Source: Litchfieldia alkalitelluris
Lineage (GTDB): Bacteria > Bacillota > Bacilli > Bacillales > Salisediminibacteriaceae
NCBI RefSeq assembly: GCF_002153425.1
Contig: NZ_KZ119600.1
Location: forward strand, 3,664,120-3,728,119
Reading direction: 5' to 3'
DNA: 64,000 bases
The translations under genes and the position numbers were made by a program. The notes beneath the pieces were generated by a model that saw nothing but the letters and a program-made list of their open reading frames with translations, had not been told where the DNA came from and did not search any database. Shown piece after piece: positions 9,019 through 19,595 of the stretch. Numbering within the stretch: position 1 is the stretch's first letter; every line of letters starts with the position of its first letter.

Positions 9019-10083
9019 TCATTCAACCAAAGTTGGTACAGAATAAATAAACCATCTATCTTCTGGAATAACACCATCACCTGCTGATGATAAAACCTTC
9101 AAATACTCATTGGAAATTTGTTCATTTTCCTGATCAATGGTACGAGTTTTTTCCCATAACTCTTTCGCCTTCTTCTTATTACCATTTTTCCAAGCTGCAA
9201 TTGCCATTTGGTGAAAATACGGTGGCGTTTTATAAAAGTCACTTGCTTGATAGAGCTTCTTATACCATTTATATGCCCGTGAGTACTCTCCGACAAAGAA
9301 AAGGGCCTTAGCTAAATAATAACAATGCCAATCCTTCATTGGACGAAGGTTTTTTAAATTATTTCTCCAAATTTCTTTATCAGGGTTCCCTTCCATAACA
9401 AAGAGCTTTGCCATTAAGCATTGAGCAAGGAAATTTGGTTCCTCCTTAATGAGAAGGTCCTGTAATATCTTTTTCGCTTCCTCTAGCCTATTTTGATACA
9501 TCAAACTTTCAGCCAAATAGGCATAAATGTCCCAATCAGTGGGGTTTTCTCCTAAATGCTCTTTTGCGTCTTCCTCCGCCAATTCAAATTTCCCACGGTT
9601 AATATGGTCGACAATGATATCTGCTGGTTTTCGATAAGGTAACATCATTCCATCAAGAAGTTTATCCCTCCCTGGATCTAGAAAAATCTCTAGGAGAGAT
9701 TCCGCATCGGGAGCAAATTCTCCTTCTGGGTCTAGCTCGAGATACTTTTGTACCCTCACTTTCGCCACATCAAACTTCAATAAATGAGCATAATTATTAG
9801 CCATAAAATAATAGCATTCTGCCATTGATTCATCTAGTTCTGATACAACCTTTTCCAAGCATTCATTCGCCTCTTCATAGTATCGAAGATCGCCATAGAT
9901 AATACCTAATTGACAAAGAAAGACTGGCTCATCAGGTTCTATTTCGATCGCACGTTTTATATAGTCAATTGACTGCTCTAACTCATCATTTTGGTATGCT
10001 TCCACACCTTTTTTATAGAAAAAGGAACCGTCCTGTGTAAAAGAAACAACATTCCCTCTTTTATTACTTTTAGATTCGCGCAT
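9019..10083 (-). CDS. yvcD: TPR-repeat protein (YvcD-like)
   Basis: A soluble protein of 354 residues made mostly of tetratricopeptide repeats, for example FFYKKGVEAYQNDELEQSID, then the helix pairs around FLCQLGIIYGDLRYYEEA and IYAYLAESLMYQNRLEEA. TPRs mediate protein-protein contacts; the partner is unknown. Position between the his operon and trxB matches B. subtilis yvcD. GGGGGG lies 7 nt before the ATG. No signal peptide or membrane segment is seen. Confidence 0.85.
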   Translation of the reverse strand: MRESKSNKRGNVVSFTQDGSFFYKKGVEAYQNDELEQSIDYIKRAIEIEPDEPVFLCQLGIIYGDLRYYEEANECLEKVVSELDESMAECYYFMANNYAHLLKFDVAKVRVQKYLELDPEGEFAPDAESLLEIFLDPGRDKLLDGMMLPYRKPADIIVDHINRGKFELAEEDAKEHLGENPTDWDIYAYLAESLMYQNRLEEAKKILQDLLIKEEPNFLAQCLMAKLFVMEGNPDKEIWRNNLKNLRPMKDWHCYYLAKALFFVGEYSRAYKWYKKLYQASDFYKTPPYFHQMAIAAWKNGNKKKAKELWEKTRTIDQENEQISNEYLKVLSSAGDGVIPEDRWFIYSVPTLVE

Positions 10084-10285
10084 TTAGTAACCCCCCATCT
10101 ATATCTCATAAAAATTTTACAATATATGAATTCCATTCGATACGATAATCATTTAATTTGTATTTAGTTATATGGCTACTGTTAAAAAAGGGTCTTTCAA
10201 CTTAGCTATATTATATAAATACTTTACAAAAATCATCCCATAACATATGAATTATACCATGTTCATTTTATTCATACAAATGCCC

Positions 10286-10331
10286 TACGGGACCAGGTCC
10301 CCGAAATATTATTCGGGGACCTGGTCCCGTA
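10286..10331. repeat. REP palindrome, inverted pair
   Basis: Two copies of the GGGACC-W-GGTCCC palindrome in opposite orientation (10289-10302 and 10315-10329). Their extended arms (TACGGGACCAGGTCCCCGAA and its complement) are separated by 6 nt. Located 20 nt after the hisI stop, where the fold could end the his transcript, although no T-run follows. Confidence 0.85.
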
Positions 10332-10350
10332 CATATTTGTGACATATTTA

Positions 10351-11079
10351 TTATTTTCCATGTCTTTCTTCGAGTCGTTTTAGCACATTATCCAACGGAA
10401 GCCCTTGCTCTCGTAACAGTACGAGCCAATGAAACAGAAGGTCTGCACTTTCCCAAGTTAATTCTTCTTTGGACCTGTTTTTAGCTGCTATAATTACTTC
10501 CGAAGCTTCTTCTCCCACTTTCTTCAAAATCTTATCCACACCCTCTTCAAATAAATACGTGGTATAAGATCCTTCAGGACGTTCTCCATCCCTTTCGGCA
10601 ATGACTTGCTCCAACCGGTTAATAATCTTAAATCGATCAGACATTATACTCGCCTCTTCGACTCCCTCTGTAACTACTCCAACTCCAGCACTACTCTCAC
10701 CGCTAGAGTCAACATTTTCAAAACAGCTATAAGCTCCAGTATGACAAGCAGGCCCAGCAGGTTCCACAAGAACAACGATGGCGTCCTTATCGCAATCTAG
10801 TCGAAGCTCTACAATCTTCTGTGTATTGCCCGAAGTGGCTCCTTTGTGCCAAAGCTCTTGACGTGAGCGGCTATAAAACCACGTTTCAGCAGTATCTACA
10901 CTTTTTTTCAAAGACTCCTCATTCATATAAGCAAGAGTAAGCACTTCTTTACTCTGATAGTCTTGTACGATAGCTGGAATTAAGCCGTTCGAATCAAATT
11001 TAAGATCCGCGATATTTAAATTACCTAACGATAACTTTCCTTTTTCACCATTAACATTCTCTTCCGTATTCATACTCAT
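10351..11079 (-). CDS. hisI: HisI(E), phosphoribosyl-AMP cyclohydrolase / phosphoribosyl-ATP pyrophosphatase
   Basis: Bifunctional enzyme of 242 residues for histidine steps 2 and 3. The N-terminal cyclohydrolase domain has [19 protein letters not shown] and the metal-binding CHTGAYSCF. The C-terminal pyrophosphatase domain (about residues 145-242) has [20 protein letters not shown]. The two are joined by a Ser/Gly/Glu-rich linker. The start overlaps the hisF stop by 4 nt; a second ATG two codons in has better RBS spacing. It is the last gene of the his operon. Confidence 0.95.
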   Translation of the reverse strand: MSMNTEENVNGEKGKLSLGNLNIADLKFDSNGLIPAIVQDYQSKEVLTLAYMNEESLKKSVDTAETWFYSRSRQELWHKGATSGNTQKIVELRLDCDKDAIVVLVEPAGPACHTGAYSCFENVDSSGESSAGVGVVTEGVEEASIMSDRFKIINRLEQVIAERDGERPEGSYTTYLFEEGVDKILKKVGEEASEVIIAAKNRSKEELTWESADLLFHWLVLLREQGLPLDNVLKRLEERHGK

Positions 11080-11834
11080 CGCACCTCGAGCCCCTTTTCC
11101 TTCAAGTAAGCTTTCACTTCTGCTACAGACGTTTCCTTGTAATGAAAAATGGAAGCAGCAAGGGCAGCATCACCTTTTCCATCTACAAAAACATCGTAAA
11201 AATGCTCTTTTGAACCTGCACCACCTGAAGCAATGACTGGAACGGAAACGGCTTCACTTACTGCACGTGTCAGCGATAAGTTAAAACCTGTTTTTTCCCC
11301 GTCTTGGTCCATACTCGTTAATAAAATTTCCCCAGCACCTAGGGAAACTGCTTCCTTAGCCCAAGAAACTACGTCACGCTCCGTTGGTTTTCTACCACCA
11401 TGTGTATAGACACGCCATGAATCTAGCTCGTCGTCCCACTTGGCATCAATCGCTACGACAATGCATTGAGAACCGAAAAAATCAGCCCCTTCCTGAATTA
11501 ACTCAGGACGCAAAACTGCAGCTGTATTTAAGCTTACTTTATCAGCGCCTGCCCGAAGAATACGCTTCATATCCTCAAGCTTGTTAATTCCTCCACCTAC
11601 TGTAAAGGGAATGGCCAACGTACCAGCCACTTTTTCTACCACGTCAACCATCGTTTCTCGGCCTTCGTGGGAAGCAGATATATCTAGAAAAACGAGTTCG
11701 TCAGCACCTTGCTCATCATAAAACGCTGCCAGCTCTACTGGGTCCCCAGCATCACGCAAATCTACGAACTGTACCCCTTTTACAACACGACCTTCTTTCA
11801 CATCGAGACATGGAATAATTCGCTTTGTAAGCAT
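11076..11834 (-). CDS. hisF: HisF, imidazole glycerol phosphate synthase cyclase subunit
   Basis: (beta-alpha)8 barrel of 252 residues that uses ammonia from HisH to form imidazole glycerol phosphate and AICAR. Catalytic Asp11 ([10 protein letters not shown]) and the second Asp in VVAIDAKW are present, as are the phosphate-binding ASGGAGS and TVGGGI loops. It is packed between hisA (adjacent, sharing one base) and hisI (4-nt overlap). Confidence 0.97.
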   Translation of the reverse strand: MLTKRIIPCLDVKEGRVVKGVQFVDLRDAGDPVELAAFYDEQGADELVFLDISASHEGRETMVDVVEKVAGTLAIPFTVGGGINKLEDMKRILRAGADKVSLNTAAVLRPELIQEGADFFGSQCIVVAIDAKWDDELDSWRVYTHGGRKPTERDVVSWAKEAVSLGAGEILLTSMDQDGEKTGFNLSLTRAVSEAVSVPVIASGGAGSKEHFYDVFVDGKGDAALAASIFHYKETSVAEVKAYLKEKGLEVR

Positions 11835-12571
11835 TACTTCTTCGCCTCCTCCAACGCATCTCCTAAGGAAATACGCCCTGTGTATAACGCTTTTCCAATA
11901 ATGGCCCCTGCAATCCCCTCACCTGAGCGACGGCATAATTCTTGAATATCCTCTATACCTTTCACTCCACCAGAAGCTATCACTTGTTTCCCTGTGATTT
12001 TTCCGAGACTCGCAATTGCCTCCGTATTTGGGCCAGAAAGCATGCCATCACGTGAAATATCTGTCATAATAAATGTTTCTGCACCATATCGGACTAATTC
12101 TACTGCCAATTCTTCCGCTTTCACTTCAGACGTTTCCAGCCACCCGTGAGTTGCAACATAACCATCACGGGCATCAATCCCAATGGCAACGCGCTCCCCA
12201 CCATACAAAGCAAGCATCTCCTTCACAAACACAGGATTGGAAATAGCAGCACTGCCGAGAATGACCCGTGAAACACCACCATCTAAATACTTCACCACAT
12301 CAGCAGGCGTTCGGATGCCGCCACCAACCTGAACCTTTGCACGTCCCGCCAATTCCTGTGCCGTTTGTAGAACCACTTCCCCATTCACTGGCGCGCCTTC
12401 CTTGGCACCGTCTAAATCCACCATATGAATCCAATCCGCCCCATTTTCCGCAAAACTTAATGCCATATCATAAGGAGAATCTCCATAAACCGTTTCTTTC
12501 TCATAATCACCTTGTAAAAGACGGACACACTTCCCGCCTCGAATATCAATTGCCGGATAAATTGTAAACAC
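11834..12571 (-). CDS. hisA: HisA, ProFAR isomerase
   Basis: (beta-alpha)8 isomerase of 245 residues converting ProFAR to PRFAR. The general acid/base Asp9 is in [12 protein letters not shown], the second catalytic Asp in MTDISRDGM, and phosphate loops VGGGIR and ASGGVKG are visible. The reading frame is open 66 codons further upstream, but that stretch lies inside hisH. GTG at 12571 has GGGGAG 8 nt upstream, so it is the start, and hisA overlaps hisH by 26 nt. Confidence 0.95.
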   Translation of the reverse strand: MFTIYPAIDIRGGKCVRLLQGDYEKETVYGDSPYDMALSFAENGADWIHMVDLDGAKEGAPVNGEVVLQTAQELAGRAKVQVGGGIRTPADVVKYLDGGVSRVILGSAAISNPVFVKEMLALYGGERVAIGIDARDGYVATHGWLETSEVKAEELAVELVRYGAETFIMTDISRDGMLSGPNTEAIASLGKITGKQVIASGGVKGIEDIQELCRRSGEGIAGAIIGKALYTGRISLGDALEEAKK

Positions 12572-13202
12572 GACCTTCACTCCCCACATCTGACGTGAAA
12601 TTCCGCAACATTTGCATTCCAAGAGTACTGCTTTTTTCCGGGTGAAATTGAGTTCCCCATACAGACCCTTTCGCCACAACAGCTGGGACCTGCACATCAT
12701 ATTCAGCTGATGCAATAAGTACCGACTCATCCTCTGACTGCACAACATACGAGTGAACGAAGTAAACATGTCCAGGCGCTAGACCTTTTAAGATTTCATG
12801 ACCTTCTTGGTGAAAACGTAGTTTATTCCACCCCATGTGTGGTACTTTGTAACGTTCCCCGTCAGAAGTAATCCCAGAAAACCGAATCACCCTCCCTGGA
12901 AGGAGGCTTAACCCCTCTGTTTCTCCGTTCTCTTCACTTTGTTCGAACAGTAATTGCATCCCTAAACAGATACCTAATAGCGGTCGCTCGTTTGCCGCCC
13001 ATTCTTGAAGGAAAGCTGTAAGCCCACGCTTCGAGAGCTCTTCCATTCCGTCTCGAAAGGAGCCTACCCCAGGTAAAATAAGACGCTCCGCTTTTTTTAA
13101 TTCAGCTGGATCTTCTGATACAAAAGGGGTGTGACCAATTCTTTCAAGTGCTTTCGTGACACTATGAAGATTGCCCATACCGTAATCGACAATGCCTATC
13201 AT
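12546..13202 (-). CDS. hisH: HisH, imidazole glycerol phosphate synthase glutaminase subunit
   Basis: Class I glutamine amidotransferase of 218 residues. The nucleophile Cys79 lies in [12 protein letters not shown] and the His/Glu pair in GTQFHPEKS. It releases ammonia for HisF. The end of the gene runs 26 nt into hisA and its start overlaps the hisB stop by 4 nt, consistent with tight translational coupling of the operon. Confidence 0.97.
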   Translation of the reverse strand: MIGIVDYGMGNLHSVTKALERIGHTPFVSEDPAELKKAERLILPGVGSFRDGMEELSKRGLTAFLQEWAANERPLLGICLGMQLLFEQSEENGETEGLSLLPGRVIRFSGITSDGERYKVPHMGWNKLRFHQEGHEILKGLAPGHVYFVHSYVVQSEDESVLIASAEYDVQVPAVVAKGSVWGTQFHPEKSSTLGMQMLRNFTSDVGSEGRVYNLSGN

Positions 13203-13792
13203 GTTAAACTTCCTTTCGTTGAAGGAACACCTTTTACTCGTGGGTCAATTTGTGTTGCATCATCGAGTGCGCGCCCCAGTGCTTTAAAGATTGCTTCAAT
13301 GATATGGTGTGTATTTGTACCATAATGAACGATAACGTGAAGATTCATTCTAGCTTCTAGGGCTAGCTTCCAAAGGAATTCATGCACTAACTCCGTGTCA
13401 AAAGTGCCTACTTTTTGCGATGGCAGTTCTCCTTTAAATTCGAGATGTGGCCGATTGGAAAGGTCCACAACTACTTGGGCTAACGCCTCATCCATAGGTA
13501 CAAACGCGTTTCCGTAGCGCTTAATCCCCTTTTTATCCCCTAAAGCAGTCTTTAACGCTTCACCTAAAACAATTCCTATATCCTCTGTCGTATGATGGTC
13601 ATCGATCTCCACATCGCCTTTGGCCACGATGTTTGTGTTAAACAATCCGTGCTTCGTAAACAGGTCAAGCATATGGGTCATGAATGGTACGTCTGTATCC
13701 AGCTCTGCCCTTCCTTCACCATCGATTTCAAAGGTTAGTTGGATTTGTGTCTCGTTCGTTGTTCTCTTTATGGTTGCTTCCCGTTTACTCAT
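13199..13792 (-). CDS. hisB: HisB, imidazoleglycerol-phosphate dehydratase
   Basis: Dehydratase of 197 residues of the monofunctional type, with the manganese-binding [14 protein letters not shown] and [15 protein letters not shown]. It makes imidazole acetol phosphate. The ATG at 13792 is chosen because GGAGG then lies 9 nt upstream; the ATG two codons earlier is too close. It overlaps the hisD stop by 8 nt. No histidinol-phosphatase domain is fused. Confidence 0.95.
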   Translation of the reverse strand: MSKREATIKRTTNETQIQLTFEIDGEGRAELDTDVPFMTHMLDLFTKHGLFNTNIVAKGDVEIDDHHTTEDIGIVLGEALKTALGDKKGIKRYGNAFVPMDEALAQVVVDLSNRPHLEFKGELPSQKVGTFDTELVHEFLWKLALEARMNLHVIVHYGTNTHHIIEAIFKALGRALDDATQIDPRVKGVPSTKGSLT

Positions 13793-15074
13793 TGTCATTG
13801 TCCTCCAATCGTTTTTCCACTGCTCTTGCGTGCGCTTCTAATCCTTCTAGTCTGGCGAATGCTGCAATTTTATGGGCATTGTCTTCAATCGCTTGTTTGC
13901 TATATGAGATGATACTTGATTTTTTCGTGAAATCTTCTACTGTTAATGGGCTAGAAAATCTTGCTGTTCCGTTCGTAGGTAACACGTGGTTTGGACCTGC
14001 AAAATAGTCTCCCACTGGTTCTGAACTGTTCTCCCCTAGGAAGATTGCCCCTGCATGGCGAATTTGTGGTAATATAGCCCACGGGTTTTCTGTAAGGATC
14101 TCCAAATGTTCTCCTGCTAAATCATTCACAGCTTGAACAGCTTCTGCCATATCTTTTGCTAAATAGATGGCACCATAATCGTTGATGGACTGAGCCGCAA
14201 TTTCCTCTTTAGGCAAATTGGTCAGCTGTTTTGTCACTTCTTCTGCAACTGCTGCGGCTACCTTTTTATCGGTCGTAACGAGGACTGCGGAAGCCATTGG
14301 ATCATGCTCTGCTTGCGACAGGAGATCTGCGGCGATGTATTTTGGATTCGCGCTGCTGTCAGCAAGAATGACAATTTCGCTCGGTCCAGCAATCATATCA
14401 ATGGCTACTGTGCCAAAAACTTGTTGTTTCGCTAAGGCAACATAGATATTTCCTGGTCCTACGATTTTATCCACTGGGTCAATGGTATCTGTTCCATATG
14501 CCAATGCAGCCACGGCTTGAGCCCCACCGACTTTATAGATTTCAGTAATTCCAAGCTCTGCAGCAGTAATAAGAACCGTATCATTCAAGGTTCCGTCAGG
14601 TTTCTGTGGAGGAGATACCATCACAATTCGTTCCACTCCTGCAACCTGTGCTGGAACAACATTCATGATAATCGTCGATGGATAAGCAGCACGTCCTCCA
14701 GGTACGTAAACACCGACAGCGTCCAACGGCGTAACTTTCTGACCTAGGATCGTACCATCTTGTTTCGTCGTCATCCACGATTGCTGTACTTGACGGGAGT
14801 GAAAATCTCGGATATTTGCAATGGCCTCTTTTATAACGGTTAACGTTTCTTCATCAGTATTGGCATAAGCGTTGAGCATTTCCTCTTCCGTAACTTTAAA
14901 TTGGGAAGGGGACAGGTTTACCTCATCTAACACTTCTGTAAATTGTTGAAGTGCTTCATCTCCACGATTCCTCACTTCTGAAATAATGGATTTTACTGCA
15001 AGTACCTGGTCCTCCGTTCCTTGATCGATGGACCTTCTTAAACTGACCTCATCCGTTAATGGAATAATCTTCAC
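13785..15074 (-). CDS. hisD: HisD, histidinol dehydrogenase
   Basis: NAD-dependent zinc enzyme of 429 residues catalysing the last two oxidations to histidine. Family motifs include [41 protein letters not shown] and [10 protein letters not shown]. It begins with GTG at 15074, sharing one base with the hisG stop, and GGGGAG is 8 nt upstream. It is of normal length. Confidence 0.97.
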   Translation of the reverse strand: MKIIPLTDEVSLRRSIDQGTEDQVLAVKSIISEVRNRGDEALQQFTEVLDEVNLSPSQFKVTEEEMLNAYANTDEETLTVIKEAIANIRDFHSRQVQQSWMTTKQDGTILGQKVTPLDAVGVYVPGGRAAYPSTIIMNVVPAQVAGVERIVMVSPPQKPDGTLNDTVLITAAELGITEIYKVGGAQAVAALAYGTDTIDPVDKIVGPGNIYVALAKQQVFGTVAIDMIAGPSEIVILADSSANPKYIAADLLSQAEHDPMASAVLVTTDKKVAAAVAEEVTKQLTNLPKEEIAAQSINDYGAIYLAKDMAEAVQAVNDLAGEHLEILTENPWAILPQIRHAGAIFLGENSSEPVGDYFAGPNHVLPTNGTARFSSPLTVEDFTKKSSIISYSKQAIEDNAHKIAAFARLEGLEAHARAVEKRLEDNDNE

Positions 15075-15793
15075 TATGCGTTCTCCCCTTCCACCACTGC
15101 TGCAATCCGCTCTACCATGTCATCAATTTGCTCAGATTTTGTTCTATAGCTCACTGGATTCACGATGAATCTTGATGTAATTGGCATCATTGTTTCTATT
15201 TCAACAAGGCCGTTTTCCTTTAAGGTTCTCCCTGTTGATACAATATCTACAATTCTGTCAGCTAAACCAATGATAGGGGCTAATTCAATGGATCCGTTCA
15301 GCTTGATAATTTCAACTTGCTCTCCTTGCTCACGAAAATAGGAGGAGGCAAGGTTCGGATATTTCGACGCGATTTTTGGCGCAATGTCAGCATTGGGATT
15401 ATAGGTTGGCAGGGCTGCAACTGCCATATAACATTCACTAATCTTCAAGTCGAGTACTTCATATACATCTCGCTTTTCTTCGATGAGCACGTCTTTCCCA
15501 GCGACTCCAACATCTGCGACTCCGTGCTCCACATATGTTGGGACATCCATTGGTTTTGCCAAGATAAAGCGCATGCCCGCTTCTGGACTGTCTATAATTA
15601 ATTTACGAGATTCATCAAACTCTGGGGGCAGTGGATAATTTGCTTTTCTGAGAAGAGCCACTGCTTCGTCAAAAATACGGCCTTTTGGCATCGCCACGGT
15701 TAATAATTCATTGTTCTTGGTCTTATTGATGGTGTTATTTTGGGCATTGCTCTTGATACTGTTGTTGTCCTGACTGTTCTGTACTTCGCTCAT
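15074..15793 (-). CDS. hisG: HisG, ATP phosphoribosyltransferase (short form)
   Basis: Catalytic subunit of the first step of histidine synthesis, of the short form that needs HisZ. The core begins at about residue 31 ([16 protein letters not shown]) and contains the PRPP-binding [14 protein letters not shown]. The first 30 residues are an Asn/Lys/Ser-rich extension that short HisG proteins usually lack. It has no obvious alternative start with an RBS. The 5' end overlaps the hisZ stop by 4 nt. Confidence 0.93.
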   Translation of the reverse strand: MSEVQNSQDNNSIKSNAQNNTINKTKNNELLTVAMPKGRIFDEAVALLRKANYPLPPEFDESRKLIIDSPEAGMRFILAKPMDVPTYVEHGVADVGVAGKDVLIEEKRDVYEVLDLKISECYMAVAALPTYNPNADIAPKIASKYPNLASSYFREQGEQVEIIKLNGSIELAPIIGLADRIVDIVSTGRTLKENGLVEIETMMPITSRFIVNPVSYRTKSEQIDDMVERIAAVVEGENA

Positions 15794-16980
15794 GAAAAGC
15801 TTCCCCCATTCCCATTGGATCCAACAAAATAAATGACCTCTTTGAACTGTGCTGAATAGGCGTCCACATTGGAGATACCCGTTAAATCTTGCATCACGAC
15901 CGTACGATTTTCCTGACGCAGATCTATGGCACGATTCATCGCTTCTTTTCGTCGCTCATTACTGAAAATAATACAAACATCGTTCGTGATTGACTCCTTT
16001 GTTTTTCCCAAAGCTTCGGTTAATCGATCTACCCTTAAGCAAAAACCAGTAGCAGGCTCTGGTCGATGGAATTGCTCAAGCAATCCATCATAGCGCCCTC
16101 CACTCCCAATCGGATAGCCTAACCCTTCACTGTAAGCTTCAAAAACGGCGCCTGTATAATAGCTCATATGCATGACAAGATTTAAATCAATGAGGACATT
16201 ATCCTTTAAGTTGTATGCTTCAAGTACATTTATTAATTGTTCTAGTTGGCTTAGTGCTTTCTTTGCTTCGTTGCTCTCAATGATCGTTTGAGCTTTGTCG
16301 ATGATCTCAGGTCCTCCTTTTAAGGTAAGAAGGTCCTTTAGTCGCTTCTGATCAATTGATGACAGTGGAAGCTGATCCACCTCTTTACGAAAACCTACGT
16401 AATTTTTCTCAAAAAGATAGCGTTTAAATGCTTCCACGCGCTGCTCGTTTCCAAGTACTTCAAATAGAAATGCATTCACAAAGCCGATATGCCCAATCGC
16501 GATCTGATAATTACTGAGTCCAGCCTTTTCAATAGAGGACATCATCAAGGCGATTACTTCCCCGTCCGCACTATTGGAGTGGTCACCAATAAGCTCCACG
16601 CCAATCTGTTCAAATTCTGCAGGCGATCCACCCTCTCGCTGCTGCGCTCTGAAAACTGGCGCATCGTAAGTCAACCTTAGTGGTCGTTCTGCTGTATTTA
16701 ATGTGGAGGCAGCGATTCTAGCAATAGGAGCAGTCATATCAGGCCTTAACACCAGTGTGTTTCCTTCTTGATCTAAAAGCTTAAATAGCTGCTGATCCAT
16801 GATCGCAGAGACGGAGCCAACCGTTTCATGATACTCCAAAGTTGGCGTTTCAATCGGTGCATATCCCCATTGGGCCATTTCCTTTGAGATGCTGTCCTTC
16901 ACCTGTTTCTTTATCTGATATAACTCTGGTAGTGTATCCTTCATTCCGATCGGTTTTTCAAACATAAATAATTTGCTCAT
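15790..16980 (-). CDS. hisZ: HisZ, ATP phosphoribosyltransferase regulatory subunit
   Basis: HisRS-like regulatory subunit of 396 residues, without tRNA-synthetase activity. Synthetase-like motifs include [12 protein letters not shown] and GSGGRYDGL. It gives HisG its activity and feedback control. ATG 16980 has GGGGTG 9 nt upstream; the GTG four codons earlier would overlap that RBS. It is the first gene of the his operon, whose leader carries three REP palindromes. No T-box or other leader regulator is visible. Confidence 0.93.
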   Translation of the reverse strand: MSKLFMFEKPIGMKDTLPELYQIKKQVKDSISKEMAQWGYAPIETPTLEYHETVGSVSAIMDQQLFKLLDQEGNTLVLRPDMTAPIARIAASTLNTAERPLRLTYDAPVFRAQQREGGSPAEFEQIGVELIGDHSNSADGEVIALMMSSIEKAGLSNYQIAIGHIGFVNAFLFEVLGNEQRVEAFKRYLFEKNYVGFRKEVDQLPLSSIDQKRLKDLLTLKGGPEIIDKAQTIIESNEAKKALSQLEQLINVLEAYNLKDNVLIDLNLVMHMSYYTGAVFEAYSEGLGYPIGSGGRYDGLLEQFHRPEPATGFCLRVDRLTEALGKTKESITNDVCIIFSNERRKEAMNRAIDLRQENRTVVMQDLTGISNVDAYSAQFKEVIYFVGSNGNGGSFS

Positions 16981-17001
16981 CTCTTGATTCACCCCATATT
17001 T

Positions 17002-17096
17002 GTCAGGGACCTGGTCCCCGAACTTTTTGTTGGTATTTTTACGGGACCTGGTCCCCGAACTTTTTGTGCGGGACCAGGTCCCTGAAGATTTTGTGA
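17002..17096 (+). repeat. cluster of three REP palindromes
   Basis: Cores at 17006-17019, 17043-17056 and 17070-17083. Each is followed by a variant of the tail A(A)CTTTTTGT or GATTTTGTGAAC. They occupy the leader region just upstream of hisZ, so hisZ-proximal transcription must pass through three hairpins. Confidence 0.85.
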
Positions 17097-17099
17097 ACT

Positions 17100-17566
17100 T
17101 TTAATGCTCTATCTATTCGTACAGCAAGTTATCCTTATTGTCTCATTATTTTAGTATTTTTTGAAAGTAAAGACTATTTTAAAATATCATTTACCTAGAC
17201 AATTCGTTTATTACCTTGTTCTGCTACTATGTTTGTGTTTTTTGATTGTATATTTGATTCCTGTGCAGTACTTTCACTTTAGTTTGCTAATGTGATAATG
17301 CAGTAAAGATGTTATGTAGTAGTTTACAAGGGAATATGCTAATCGTCAACCAAAAAATGCTAATCCTTATATTTTATTTACCCTGCCCTATTATAGTGGA
17401 AGTCAATTTGCAGCCAACCACCTATACCCTTAAAAGAAGTAAATTAGTCTTTTTTGATCCCTCTTCACTTTCAAAATAATCTCAATAAATGAAATGTTTA
17501 CTACACTCCGTCACACATCACTCTAATTACTCTTCCAAATAGTAAGCTAAGCTAGCATGACATATA
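17100..17566. other. AT-rich intergenic region upstream of hisZ
   Basis: No ORF with an RBS, no T-box and no clear promoter with both hexamers could be assigned. The his promoter is expected near 17120-17210 on the minus strand, but only weak -10-like TAAAAT boxes are visible. Confidence 0.4.
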
Positions 17567-17599
17567 AAAGAACCAACTACACGGTGCAGTCGGTTCTTT
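17567..17599 (-). terminator. terminator of the DinB-like gene
   Basis: AAAGAACCGACT...AGTTGGTTCTTT stem with an internal CACCGTG loop, ending TTCTTTTAT on the minus strand, 64 nt after the stop. Confidence 0.8.
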
Positions 17600-17662
17600 A
17601 AATTTTAATTTATAGATTTCATCTTCAACTACCGTTGATTTTCTTTAGTACAAAACCTCAAG

Positions 17663-18202
17663 TTATTTACCTTGGTGCTTTTCAAGCATTTCCTTTAAAT
17701 AATCTTCAGATTTCCCTCTCGGAATGCTAAGACTTTCCCAATCATTATCTTTTAGTTGTTTTCCAATATATACAATTTGTCCGACATGATATGCATAATG
17801 TGCCATTTGCCTTTCAATAGCTTCTAATACCAAATGACTTTCTCCACGAATATTAATATTTTTTAATAAATCTTCATCTCTTAGATCAGTTAATGTATCG
17901 ATAAGAACTTTCCAACCTACTTCCCAAACATTTAGTAATTCAGCTTTTGTATTAATATCATCAATGAATTCATCGTCACGGTTTCTATATTCTTTTTCCC
18001 CATCTGAAGTTAAAAAGTCACTCCACCTTGAAACCATATTTCCGCTTAAATGCTTAACTATTATGGCTACGCTGTTGGATTCAACTTTACAATTCCAATG
18101 TATCTCCTCTTCTGATAGTTGGTTTAACGTCTTATCTCCAAGGATTTTTACATTCTTAAATCTTTCTATTACAATCCTCAAATATTCTTTTCCAATATCC
18201 AT
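17663..18202 (-). CDS. DinB-superfamily protein (DUF1572-like)
   Basis: Four-helix-bundle protein of 179 residues. Possible metal-ligand histidines are in IIVKHLSGN and near the C terminus in MAHYAYHVGQIVY, the typical DinB spacing. Family members include thiol-dependent transferases, but no substrate can be named. GGGGG is 6 nt before the ATG. It does not occur between hisZ and yvoF in B. subtilis, so with the next two genes it forms an insertion. Confidence 0.8.
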   Translation of the reverse strand: MDIGKEYLRIVIERFKNVKILGDKTLNQLSEEEIHWNCKVESNSVAIIVKHLSGNMVSRWSDFLTSDGEKEYRNRDDEFIDDINTKAELLNVWEVGWKVLIDTLTDLRDEDLLKNINIRGESHLVLEAIERQMAHYAYHVGQIVYIGKQLKDNDWESLSIPRGKSEDYLKEMLEKHQGK

Positions 18203-18286
18203 CTAAATCCCCCTATAAACGAATAATGTAATACCTATTTAAGGAAGAGAAGAAAATCTCAATTCAATTCAATTATTAGTTTTTCA

Positions 18287-18997
18287 TTACTTTTTTGACG
18301 TAGTTTTTATTATAAGAAAATGAGGAGTTGTCATGAGATAGTAATAAGACTCTTCTCTAATCATTCTCATCTTTTCTTGCGGTTTAGGTTCAATCAACTC
18401 ACATAGATTGAAAAATTGAGTAGTTTCATTTATGATGCTTTGCATCGGTCTTCTATAAAAGCTGACATCAATAGTAATATTAGGTTTGTTCCATGTTTCT
18501 GATAATAATTGGGTTTTAAAATAATCTTCACAATCAAATCTTGTAAAGTCCATAAATGGGTGATGGACAGAAAATAAAAACGTACCGCCAGCTTTTAGAA
18601 TACGGTTAAATTCTTGAAATGTACAAGTCCAATCCTTTATATAATGAAGTGTAAGTGAGCTTACAATTAAATCAAAGGAATCATCTTTAAACGGAAGAGG
18701 ATCTTGAAGATCATGACAAAGGAATTTCACCTTCCCACCAAAACGTTGCTTCGCTGCTTTCACCATTTCAGGACTTACATCTACTCCAGTAACTGTTGCT
18801 CCTTGATTCACTAATTGGGAAGAATACCAGCCAGCAGAACAACCAGCGTCAAGCACCTTTATTCCTTTTACTTTTGAGGGCAAAGCCGCCATCATGGATG
18901 GGCGTTCATAATAAGCGTTATAAGGACTCCCCTCATCAACATCATACTTATATGTAGGGGCTAACTTATTATAAATATCTCGTGTAGAATTACTCAT
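18287..18997 (-). CDS. class I SAM-dependent methyltransferase
   Basis: Protein of 236 residues with the Rossmann methyltransferase motifs: motif [17 protein letters not shown], then [11 protein letters not shown], the acidic [12 protein letters not shown] and [15 protein letters not shown]. It is a methyltransferase-11-type enzyme; the small-molecule substrate is unknown. AAGGAGGG lies 7 nt before the ATG, inside the last codons of the truncated SRPBCC ORF just upstream, so the two may have been co-transcribed. Confidence 0.85.
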   Translation of the reverse strand: MSNSTRDIYNKLAPTYKYDVDEGSPYNAYYERPSMMAALPSKVKGIKVLDAGCSAGWYSSQLVNQGATVTGVDVSPEMVKAAKQRFGGKVKFLCHDLQDPLPFKDDSFDLIVSSLTLHYIKDWTCTFQEFNRILKAGGTFLFSVHHPFMDFTRFDCEDYFKTQLLSETWNKPNITIDVSFYRRPMQSIINETTQFFNLCELIEPKPQEKMRMIREESYYYLMTTPHFLIIKTTSKK

Positions 18998-19225
18998 TTA
19001 AAACCCTCCTTCCAGATATTTGATAGCAACAAACATTCCTTTACATTTGTTTAGAAAAATAGTAACTAAATTTATAGTTGTAATGATTTTAGTACCTATT
19101 TTCAGAAAGACCTCTACAGCCTGTCTCTCAGTGAAGGAAGCGAATGCCTGATAGATGGTATTAGGTGATGCAAGGATGACTCTTGAAGCAGAGTCTATCT
19201 TTCCATTACTGAACCTATTTGTCAT
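18998..19225 (-). pseudogene. truncated SRPBCC/AHSA1-like gene
   Basis: The first 32 residues (NGKIDSASRVILASPNTIYQ followed by AFAS) match the start of SRPBCC-domain proteins of about 155 residues. After AFAS the sequence no longer fits: the expected SWLPP motif and the rest of the domain are missing, and 43 unrelated residues follow to the stop. No good RBS is present. It is most likely a deletion remnant. A real small protein cannot be fully excluded. Confidence 0.5.
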
Positions 19226-19511
19226 ATTAAAAATGATGTGTACTTTATGAGGCTTGATGGGGTAGTCTAGAAAGTTATTAATATGTTCGATGTATATAAG
19301 TTATCATCTCATCTATATCTGAGCATGAATAATTCATTATTCTAAACTCCTTATCATTCGTCATACTTTTCAGAAATTATACCACAGAACAGGTGGCCAA
19401 ATATTATAGTTTCATTTTTCTATGACTTTCGTATTTTCATTGAGCTGCGTGGATACCCAAAACTTCGCTCTTTTAAAAGAGAGCGTTACTTCGCCGTCGC
19501 TAATAGGAACT
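19226..19511. other. intergenic region, nothing coding
   Basis: No supported gene. A short palindrome CGCTCTTTTAAAAGAGAGCG lies at about 19468-19487. A plus-strand ORF at 19422-19748 overlaps yvoF and the terminator and is rejected. Confidence 0.4.
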
Positions 19512-19546
19512 AAAAAAAAAGAGACAAAAATACTAGTCTCTTTTTT
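19512..19546 (-). terminator. yvoF terminator, bidirectional
   Basis: AAAGAGAC and GTCTCTTT stem with a 10-nt loop, a T-run on both strands (nine T on the minus strand, TTTTTTG on the plus strand). It lies about 50 nt after the yvoF stop. Confidence 0.82.
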
Positions 19547-19595
19547 GTGTATTATTTTAGTTTTTACCCTCTATACAAAGTACAAAGACTTCTTC

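Noticed and set aside
12572-12769. 66-codon N-terminal extension of hisA
   Set aside because: It lies within hisH; the RBS-supported GTG at 12571 gives the normal HisA length.
16981-17200. T-box or histidine leader for the his operon
   Set aside because: No T-box sequence, specifier loop or His-rich leader peptide is visible, only REP palindromes.
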